A program made the position numbers and the translations under genes. The notes under the pieces were generated by a model, which searched no databases, was not told the DNA's origin, and saw nothing but the letters and a program-made list of their open reading frames with translations. This document shows positions 55,526 to 64,000 of a stretch of 64,000 nt of DNA, one piece after another. Origin of the DNA: Lingula anatina (taxonomy: Eukaryota; Brachiopoda; Lingulata; Lingulida; Lingulidae); contig NW_019774480.1 of the NCBI RefSeq assembly GCF_001039355.2, positions 340,976 to 404,975 on the forward strand, written 5' to 3'. The first letter of the stretch is position 1, and the number at the start of each line of letters is the position of its first letter.

Positions 55526-58500
55526 ATGGCACAGGATGGTAGCATGCAGCAGCAACAACAGCAGCAGCAGCCACAACAAGGAAGCACTGATGGACAGTCT
55601 GGTAACAACCAACAGCAGCAGGAACAGCAGCAGCAGCAACAGCAGCAGCAACAACAACAGGATACTGAAGAGACAGAGAAACCTGGTGCACAACAGCCTG
55701 TAGAGGTGGGTGTGATTGGCTGACAATGAGACTGCATTCCTATAACCCTATCATACGAGCAGGATGGATCTATGTCAGTGGGGATTCTTGCTAAGGGTGC
55801 AATCAATGTAATTAGCTTACTTGTCTGGCATGCCCCCTCGCAAAGCAACATGAACTACATACTGGACCACAAAGTTTTCCCTGACTCTACCACAGTACAT
55901 TAAATTACAAAGGGGTGTGCCAGATGTTTAAGCCACTTAAACTGAACTCAATTTAGCAAGGATCCCTGATGAGTTGCATCAATCCAACTAGTACAATAGG
56001 GTTATGGGAACGCTGTCTTAGACCCCATTCCCAGAGATTAGATCGATCTACTTTAGATCGACCTAACTCCCTGGGGGTTCACGCTAAATAGCTGTCAGCC
56101 GAGCGGGCACGAAAGTTAATTATCCCCTTACAGCTTGTAGTAGGCGGCATGGACATGGACATTTATCTGACAGTAATCTAGTGAGACTCCCTGCGGGGAT
56201 AGATCGATATAAAAGCTCTGGGAATACGCCCTTAGGCCCTCTTCATACTGGACTGGTCCACCTTGACAGGTTCTTGCTGTACATATGAATACACTATAGA
56301 AGGCTTAACTCCCTTTCAACGGTTGTCCACAAGTTTGCTTGCTTCCTTCTGTAAAGATCTATTATCAGTTGGCCATGTTGAACCTATTTATGTGGCTTTC
56401 TTATGGAATATACAGGCCGTGAAGTTAAATCCGTCAAAGTGGACCAACTCAGTAAAGAATGTTGCCTGATTTGAAAAAAGTCTTGGATGTAGAAAAAGTG
56501 CCTTCTGTACAAAAGCTACATCGGTCATTACCGTCAATGATGATGATGGTGATGATAATAATTTTTTTAGAACATAAATGTTTCAGTTTTTTTTTTTTTT
56601 TTAATCACTTCAGACTTTCTCAGTGTGTACCGAAATTTGGTTTGGTTTTTATTCTTGTTTCCTGAAGCTTCGTGCATATTAGCCATGAACAGTGAAACAC
56701 AAACTGAGTGATGTCAGCTCAGCTTAGTCACTAGCTTATTATAGTTCAGTCTGCTACACTCTTGTATTTATATCATGTGCACTTTTTGTGTAATTGGTGA
56801 GATATTCTGGTTTGTGTAATGTTGTGTTTACATTGAAGTTTGTGTAATGTTGCATTCACATTGCAGATATGTTGGTCCTTTTTTTTTTTTAACCTGTCTG
56901 ATTGAGCCTAGCACACCACAGGCAACAAATTTGTATTCTTTTTCAGTTAGTTTTATCCTCTGCTCAGTAATAGAGAAGGGTGAGACAGGCCAAGTTTTTT
57001 TTTTCTTACTGAAAAAAAAGTGGAAAAAATAACATAAGAGGGCTGATATACGAGCAATGTAAATGTAACTGCACCTTTGCAATATTAATGATGTTATCAC
57101 CTTAATTGCCATTACTCTGCAAAGTGCCTTTTCAGGAAAACATGTGCCTTGCTCATTTTGCATTCAGATCTCTACTCTTATTTTATATCCAGTGAAAACA
57201 TTTGTGTAAATATAGATCTTTGTTGCTTGCAAACTATGCTGTACAGAACTCTGTGCTTTCCTGGTATTGGGTTTGAAATTGAATTAAGAGGTTAAACACT
57301 TAGATTACGGTAAATGCTCACTGAATTTGAATTAAATGGATTAATTGACCTATCTTAATTCTTGTTTTGTTGGTTCCATCTTTAAAAACATTGCCTTTAA
57401 GTTAAGATTTTGGATGATGAGTTTAAGTCAAGTTAAGAAGTGTTCTTTTTTTGTTTTAAAGCTAAAATTGATAAATTTGAAATATTGGATTAATTGATAT
57501 ATTCAAAATTTAAGAGTAATTGCCGTACTGGCAGGCGACCAGAATCTATAGAGAGCATATGTTACATGTTGTCGTTTGAGGCTTTTAGCTTCAAGTTTTT
57601 ACACCCATTTTGTATATCATCAGAAAGGAAAAGCTCCAGATAATTGTGTGGCATGTTTTATAAAGGGGATGAATCAAACTGTGAATGCATTAATCTGTTG
57701 GGACTAGTGATTATCTGTTGGCTGCAGTGCCAGCAATATTGTACTTTGGCGCCCCAGTCTTTGCTGTGCATGCATTGGAGGCCATTCAAAACAGGTTGAT
57801 CTGCGGACTAACAGATCTGTGGACTAAATTATAAATATGGCCGACTAACTTAAAAGCAGTGCCGACTAATTCGATGATGGCATCCCTGTCTCCACACGTG
57901 CTGCAGTTAAACCTCGGAGCTGAGATTTAATCCTGTTTATGGCGCGTGTGGTGGCGGGGAGACTGTCAGAGGATTAAGCAGTGCTTCTTTGAAGTTTGAT
58001 CGGCCGTATTTAGTCGGCGGATCAGTTAGTCAGTGGATCATCTGTTCTGAATGGCCTTTTGCATGTGTGTTGGTCATTATAATATTCCCTTAATCCTTGG
58101 TCATTTGGAAAAAGAGATGTTTGCAGGTTGGAAGTACATATATCTGTTCACCTTGGTTGAATAATGTGGTGATAATGGACAGCTATCCTCCACCTGGGTT
58201 TAGGGTTTAAGGAAATTTATATGTTGTTAGAACGCTTTAACCAGTCCAGTTTGTCCAATGATGTTATCCAAGGCTACTCCCTGGCATATCTGTGTTTTGA
58301 AATAATGCACTGAAAAACACTCATTACAAGTAAGTGGTAAACCCTGGGCAAAAATTACCCATAGACAAGAAAGCCTGTGCTCCTACAAGCTACTTATTTT
58401 TGTCATTGCTGTTTACTACAGTATTATGCCATTTCCAGGGTTGTGTCTGCTGCCTGGTGTCCTGTTTTTATAACAGTCTGGTTTATTGAAAATCTAACAG

Positions 58501-61500
58501 GAGTCAAGTGGGGCCTCTGTTTTCAGATTACTTAGCTGAATGCGCTTAGACAATTCTGAACACAACTCAAGTTTCAAATTGTCTTGTAAAATAGACAGTA
58601 AAGCATCACAGTCCATGAGAATAAAAGTGGTTTCATTTATTGCATGGTTCCCCAGTTTTATGGTTAGTGATCAATCAGGGACACATTTGGTTACTGTTAA
58701 TATACTGCGGTATGGTAATTATTCAATAAATTCAAACAGCGTGAATGAATAATTTCCCCAAAATGTTTTGTTAATAGTAAAAGATTCATGAGTTTTGAAG
58801 ATAGAGTTGGTTTCATCTCAAATAGTAGATTTCTGTCATTGTCACTGTCTGATAATGATAAATTGAGAAAAAAATAGAAAATAAAAAAAAAAGTGAAGCA
58901 TTTGAAAATTTGCAGTAGTTACCATAATCTATCCAACAGGGGTTGAGTATTCTGCTGCTTTTATCTGTACAGAAGCCATTGATGTGTGCTGCACAAGTGG
59001 TTATCTTGAGACTTATGGCAGTTTGATTTTGTTGAATTATTAGACCTCATTATAGTAATGGATATTTTGTCCCCCAAAGGGAACTATAATCTAGTCAAAC
59101 TGTCCACTTTGTTGGCATCATAGTTATTGTACCACTAGCAAGTAGAGCTAGAAGTAGTGGGGATATTATATGATGTGCAGTGAAGCTGCCTTAACCCTCT
59201 CTTTTTCCACTGGCAGTTTTCATGCTTCCATATGAATCTTTTATCTTTCCAGCTTTCAATATCAGAGAAACTTCTTTTCATGGGTTTAATTGCTGTGCAT
59301 GGAACTATAAAATGATGTGCTCTTGTAATGATCTGAACACAAACAAATTATTATAATCTGCTGTCAGTCCTTCATAATCCTACTTGAGTATTACAACAGC
59401 TGTCTAATGTAGAATTGTCATCATATATTAGATGTTATTATGCTTGTTTATGTGCATGTCTTTGTGAACAGTTGAAGGTTGACATTAAGAATAGTTCTTA
59501 GGAAGAGTGCAGAGACTATGACCGCATTGAGGTGCACACATTTTACTAACTGGGTCTGTCCAACTCTATGGGATAATTGCCCATAAAGTGCAATCAGTAG
59601 AATCAGCTTAATCAGCTCACTATAGTTAATTACATCCCTACCTGCTCAGGTAGGTATGTCAGACAGTTAAGCTAATTCCACAATTTCACTTAAGCAGGAA
59701 TCCGCTGCAGAGTTGGACCGACCCAGCTTGTATGATGTATGAATCTGAATGCGGTCTTTGCCCTCTGATTTAAAGGTGAGGGGAGGGGCACCCTTATATA
59801 ATGAATGTCTAGACATTGTGGTGAAGGTCAGAATAAGGAAGTATACTCAGGGATATAACTCTGTTGTCAGGTGGATTCAGTATTGACTCGTTTCCTTCGA
59901 ACTCAAATTATCATTTATCTTAGGCCGATCTAATGGAATGGAATTTTTTTTTCTATTAGCTGAAAGGTTGTGCCTTGCCTTACTCTAGTATCTAAGTAAC
60001 TCGGACAAAATGTCAGATCTTAGTGTTCAAAAAAGGTTCAGCAAAGTCTACTGTATGTTAGAAAATGGACACATCTACATCTGTATATTTTTTGTCACCT
60101 GCCTATGTTTTATATATTAACATTCAATTTATTAATAATAACAAATAAAAAGTCCTTAAAATTAACCTTTTTTTTAAACAAGGATGGCAGATTTCCTCTA
60201 AATGAAAGAACATCTTTGTAAGTGGAATGTTCTTTCTTAGATCTTGGCAGAAATTGCTGGCATTGCTGTTTGAAATACAAGTATTGATTGAAAAGTGGAT
60301 GCAGAACAATAGCAGGGTATAATTTGCATTGAAGATAATGGATGTAGAGCTAGGATTCATGTAATTTTGAAATCTGACGTATCTCTGATATGCAATAAGC
60401 TGTTACTGAGTGATAATCTTAGCTTGGCTTTTCCATAAGTGATAAGAAAAACTGAATGAATGTACACAGCTTTTGCTGGGGTATGTTGTAGTTATTCAAT
60501 ATTAATAGATTGTCACTGCTTGAATTGCATCAAGTCTTATTTTTTTGTATCACATCCTGTTTCATTCAAAATAACCAATTTTAATGGTTGCCTTAGGCAA
60601 TAAAACCTTCCTAGTTTTCTCTTAGTGTGGAGATCTTTTTAAAATAGCTTTGGGTTAAAGTGTTGGGAGTATTTTATGCTAACATGTAGAAGGTTCTCTT
60701 TTCATGTTGCTGTTGCCTGAGTCTGACAGCATAACCAAAGTTAAAGACGCAATTCTTGCTAAGCAATATATGGATAGCAAATATTAGTTTTGCATCAAAC
60801 TATCTATGATGGCACATGGCTTCAAATGCATGTGAGGCTCAAGAATGGTTATGTTCAAATTATACCATTATATATTTATAATAATTTTGGTCTTTGCTAA
60901 TTGTCCTGTTTATATTTCCACCAGCATGATGAAACAGGGAATGGGGATGCCCCAGTTGAGCTGGCAGAGGGAGAGGAGCCCGACTTCCCAATAGCTGAGC
61001 TGGCCCGCCTGGATGAGATGATCAATCGTCCGCGCTGGGTGGTACCCGTCCTGCCCAAGGGGGAGCTGGAGGTCCTCTTGGAGGCTGCCTTGGACCTGTG
61101 CAAGAAGGAGCTGGACACGAGAAGCGAGGCCTGCCAGAGGTTCTTCAGGGAAGGCCTGACCATCTCTTTCACCAAGATCCTCACTGATGACGCTGTCAGT
61201 GGATGGAAATATGAAATACATGTGAGTTAGGCTTCAGTAATAGGATGTTTGTTAGTCTGTGCAGCTGTCTCTCAGCATTCCAGGGAATTTTTCTTTGTTT
61301 CTTTCTTGATTGATATATTGATTTTGAAAATATATTGATTTTCCCTTTTTCACTAAACAAACAAGGTTAAAAAGAAGTAAGTAATGGATCAGTGACTATA
61401 TTATGAAAGCATCCTGTTGTTTTTTACCAGTTAAATGTCAGACAGATAGAAATCAGTGACAATATCCTGCATAAGAACAACTGCCAATTTTGACTTCCAA

Positions 61501-63892
61501 GAAAAAATGCATCTTGGAATCAAATAAGGATGTTGGTTTTCCTGTTTGGATTGACTATGTTTGCATTATTTAAATATTTTTGTTCCAGAAATGCATCATG
61601 AAGAACTCAGAGCGTCTGGTTGAGCTGTGTGTTAGCAAACTGGCACAGGACTGGTTCCCTCTCTTAGAGCTACTAGCCATGGCTCTGAACCCTACTTCTA
61701 AGTAAGTGGCAATGTTTTATGTAGTGTGTTTTCATGTGTTGGATATTGCCAAACTGATAATACAAAGTCAAAAAAAATAAAATATAGTAAATGGATATAT
61801 AAGATGAGCTAAAATGAGATGAACTAAAATACTTTAAGACGTCCAGGTATGATTATCTAAATATAAAATATAGATACATATTAATACCCCTGCTGCGTTC
61901 TCTGTTATAGGTTTCATGTGTATAACAGCACAAGACAATCTGAGTCAGTTCCTGCTGGGTCCACACCAGCTGAGGATGAGCTGTATGCTAGGCCTCCAGA
62001 TCCAAGAACTCCCAGGGTAAGTTAAGGAGGCTTATATGTGATGCTTCAGATGAAATATTGATGACATTTTGTGGGTCACTTGTTGATAGAAGTAAGGTGT
62101 GAATGATGGAATGTAGCAGTGAATACTCAAAGCATGTTATGTATGGAATTCCCCACAGTGTCTGATATTTGGAGCCATTTTGTTATAAGGTTTTATATTT
62201 ACTGTGCTGTCTTTAGGAGGAAATTACTTGAAGCGAAATAGTAGGCTTTTTTAAGCAAAATTGCCTTTGTACTCTATTTTTGCTAGATTTGGTGACAACA
62301 GAAAATCATTTTACATTTTCATTTTTGTCAAATGTTAAAGTGAACCCAGATTTTTTGAAAGCATTGTGTTCGTAATATGATGATTCCTGTTGATTTGATG
62401 CACCCATATGTTCTTGCCTTCAGGGCTGGTTGGTTGATCTGGTCAACAAATTTGGGCAGTTGAATGGATTTCAAATCCTGCTAGATAGATTTACTAAAGG
62501 TCCTCAACTGACAGTACCTGTGATTGCTGCTTTGATAAGGTAAGTTTTGACCTTAACATTGCCATGTTTCATGTAGCATCATTATTTCCAATACAGACAC
62601 ACACACCAAACACATGGTGACACCTATCAGATTGATTTCTGAGGTTCTGCTTCTCTAACACATTGTTACACCTTCCACAGTCCTTTAAAACTATGTTCCA
62701 TGTACACACTGTCATACCTAATACACTTCCACATATAAGTCAGGGAGAAGGGGGGGGGGGTCAACTGCCCTTTTTAACCAGCTTACATACAATCTTTCAA
62801 TTTTCATAAATGAATACAAGCTTCTTTCATGTCTATATGTCAATCTTTTCCAGGCCATTTGGACTGTGTTTTGAAGTCCTCACCCCACAGACAGTAGAGA
62901 AGTATTTCATGCCTGTTGTGGTAAGTGGCAGACATTTAATGCATTCCAGTTTAACATTACAAGAACCATGTCGCAAGTACATTTACATTAGTGTCGTGTA
63001 GCATTTTGTTTATCTGGTTTTGTTGAACATAATATTTTTCATGTGTCATACTAGAAGGAAAAACAAAATTTTTAAGTGAAATAAAGGAAAAATTACCATT
63101 GGAATTTGAATACTGTTAGCTTTTGGTGAATATTTTACTCACCACTGGAATTCTTGTATTATGTAGTTCTATCTGAAGGTAGATGTCAACATGAATGCAA
63201 GAAAGTAGTCTTATCTTTTAGTGACTTACTTTCCTCATTACACAGGAAATTGTCCCAAAGTTCTTAGAAAATCTAACAGATGAAGAATTGAAAAAGGAAT
63301 CTAAATCAGAAGCCAAAAATGATGCTTTGTCAGGGATTATCAAGGCTTTGAAGTGTCTCATGTCCAGGATTCCCAACCAGGAAGAAACTGTCAAAAATCT
63401 AGAGATTTTCAGGTTAAAAATGATACTAAGGTAAGATGAACTTTTTCCTTTGCTGACATACACGCAAATTGAATTTTTTTCTTAGCACTTTACGAGGTCA
63501 GCAATGCATTTTGCACTCTGTAATGTCTGGAGGTGGATTAGATTTTTTCAACAAATTTTTTTTTAAGTCAGATACTGAGAAATAAATGAAACTTTTGTTG
63601 TGACTGCCATGTTGCTGCAGATCATTTTATCAGCAAGAAGTATTTTGGTAATCATATACATATTAGAATTGCTTACAGGTGTTTTCAGAATTCATCTGTC
63701 AATGACAAGGTGAATTTTCATGAAAAAAACACGAGTATTGAAACTTGTTCCAGGTTGCTGCAGATCTCGTCTTTCAATGGCAAGATGAATGCTCTGAATG
63801 AAGTGAACAAGGTGATCACTAGCGTATCCTACTACACACACCGCCATGCTCAGATGGAGGAGGACGAGTGGCTCACAGCAGAAAAGATGGCG
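55526..63892 (+). CDS. USP9X: Ubiquitin carboxyl-terminal hydrolase of the USP9X/FAF family, amino-terminal part
   Basis: Large deubiquitinase family acting on many cytoplasmic substrates. Eight coding exons are in the window: 55526-55705, 60925-61221, 61589-61701, 61911-62016, 62424-62539, 62854-62920, 63246-63430, 63754-63892. They give 401 residues with consistent phases. The first ATG (55526) opens MAQDGSMQQ and a polyglutamine region. From residue 61 on the match to animal USP9X is unmistakable: [73 protein letters not shown] and VSYYTHRH. This part is the helical amino-terminal region, so the catalytic domain lies beyond the right edge. The last donor (GCG then GTAAGA) shows that the gene continues. 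Intron 1 is 5.2 kb and rich in inverted-repeat elements. The amino-terminal Gln tracts are the main difference from vertebrates. Confidence 0.95.
55544..55661 (+). repeat. Mixed CAG/CAA repeat coding polyglutamine
   Basis: Two Gln tracts, the second of about 17 residues, interrupted by one Glu. They are encoded by mixed CAG and CAA, which usually limits expansion. Confidence 0.9.
55730..56017. mobile_element. Inverted-repeat element, GACTGCATTC family
   Basis: The left end GACTGCATTCCTATAACCC matches the complement of the right end GGGTTATGGGAACGCTGTC. It starts 24 bases after exon 1. It is related to 59520-59756 in termini and interior (AAGGGTGCAATCA against AAAGTGCAATCA). No coding capacity. 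Confidence 0.7.
56017..56238. mobile_element. Inverted-repeat element abutting the previous one
   Basis: ACCCCATTCCCAGAG at the left pairs with CTCTGGGAATACGCC at the right. Inner arms contain GATCGATCTA and TAGATCGATAT. It begins where the preceding element ends. Confidence 0.65.
56240..56460. mobile_element. Third abutting inverted-repeat element
   Basis: ACTGGACTGGTCCACCTTGAC at the left pairs imperfectly with GTCAAAGTGGACCAACTCAGT at the right. It is the third of a row filling 55730-56460. Confidence 0.55.
56461..57779. other. USP9X-like intron 1, left part
   Basis: AT-rich intron with a few T and A homopolymers. No gene or known element was recognised between the inverted-repeat elements. 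Confidence 0.6.
57780..58056. mobile_element. Inverted-repeat element with GGCCATTC ends
   Basis: GGCCATTCAAAACAGGTTGATC at the left pairs with GATCATCTGTTCTGAATGGCC at the right. Inner arms contain GCCGACTAA and GATTTAATCC-type inverted words and ACACGTGCTG. The ends resemble 26067-26325 and the start at 63983. Confidence 0.75.
59520..59756. mobile_element. Second GACYGCATT inverted-repeat element
   Basis: GACCGCATT at the left and AATGCGGTC at the right. CTGGGTCTGTCCAACTCT pairs with AGAGTTGGACCGACCCAG inside. Same family as 55730-56017. Confidence 0.7.
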
Positions 63893-63982
63893 GTAAGATG
63901 GATAGCTGTGACAGCATCAGTACATTAGGAGCAGAGAAATAGTAGTCAAAAGTTGATACAATTTGGGCAGTGTTTTGACTAA

Positions 63983-64000
63983 GGCCCCATTCAGAATAGG
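63983..64000. mobile_element. Start of another GGCCCCATTCAGAA element, cut by window edge
   Basis: GGCCCCATTCAGAATAGG matches the terminal motif of the elements at 57780 and 26067. The other end lies outside the window. Confidence 0.4.

Noticed and set aside
55302-55851. Cys-, Leu- or Ala-rich minus-strand frames
   Set aside because: Reverse readings of the CAG/CAA tract of USP9X exon 1.
60897-61230. Minus-strand frames of about 100 codons
   Set aside because: They lie opposite a GC-rich USP9X exon with unmistakable family similarity on the plus strand.

Overview
This is animal nuclear DNA from a draft assembly. The signs are split genes with GT-AG introns in consistent phases, a Pol III tRNA-Lys gene, a mitochondrial carboxylase gene of 22 coding exons, a USP9X-type deubiquitinase, many short inverted-repeat elements, a decayed LINE and abundant AT microsatellites. 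The AT-rich introns, the frequent tacatgta words and the CUB/PAN/mucin and beta-helix receptor families suggest a marine invertebrate, probably a lophotrochozoan such as a mollusc. The taxon is inferred, not proven. Two single N bases (4818 and 20637) each sit at the edge of duplicated sequence and look like contig joins.

Region 1 (1-28 kb, minus strand) is a tandem array of PAN-CUB receptor genes. Copy C (15532-28027) can be spliced completely on paper: signal peptide, PAN domain, three CUB domains each split over two exons, a Ser/Thr-rich stalk, two sushi modules, one membrane helix and a short basic tail (930 residues, all exon phases agreeing). Copy B (4846-8738) has PAN to the first half of CUB3, then stops at the N. 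Copy A (23-1086) has PAN and half of CUB1, then leaves the window. Bases 1-4817 and 7587-13553 are near-identical, apart from an insertion of about 1.15 kb, and may be a true recent duplication or a mis-joined second haplotype. Between and inside the copies are inverted-repeat elements, a LINE fragment and AT repeats.

Region 2 (28-33.8 kb) has no recognised protein gene. It holds a tRNA-Lys(CTT), a two-copy 97-bp repeat and a CCAAT-containing patch that could be a promoter.

Region 3 (33792-53922, minus strand) is PCCA, the biotin-carrying alpha subunit of mitochondrial propionyl-CoA carboxylase, complete at 733 residues. Three of its exon edges have duplicated copies in the adjacent intron. 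Intron 8 contains a whole gene on the opposite strand (44087-49462), encoding a 1494-residue receptor-like protein: beta-helix ectodomain, Thr-rich stalk, Cys-rich module and about seven membrane helices. I do not know a functional name for it, and it is the most interesting protein in the window.

Region 4 (55526 to the right edge, plus strand) is the first eight coding exons (401 residues) of a USP9X/FAF-type ubiquitin hydrolase, with a polyglutamine-rich amino end. Intron 1 contains several abutting or related inverted-repeat elements. PCCA and the USP9X-like gene are transcribed away from each other, from an interval of about 1.6 kb.
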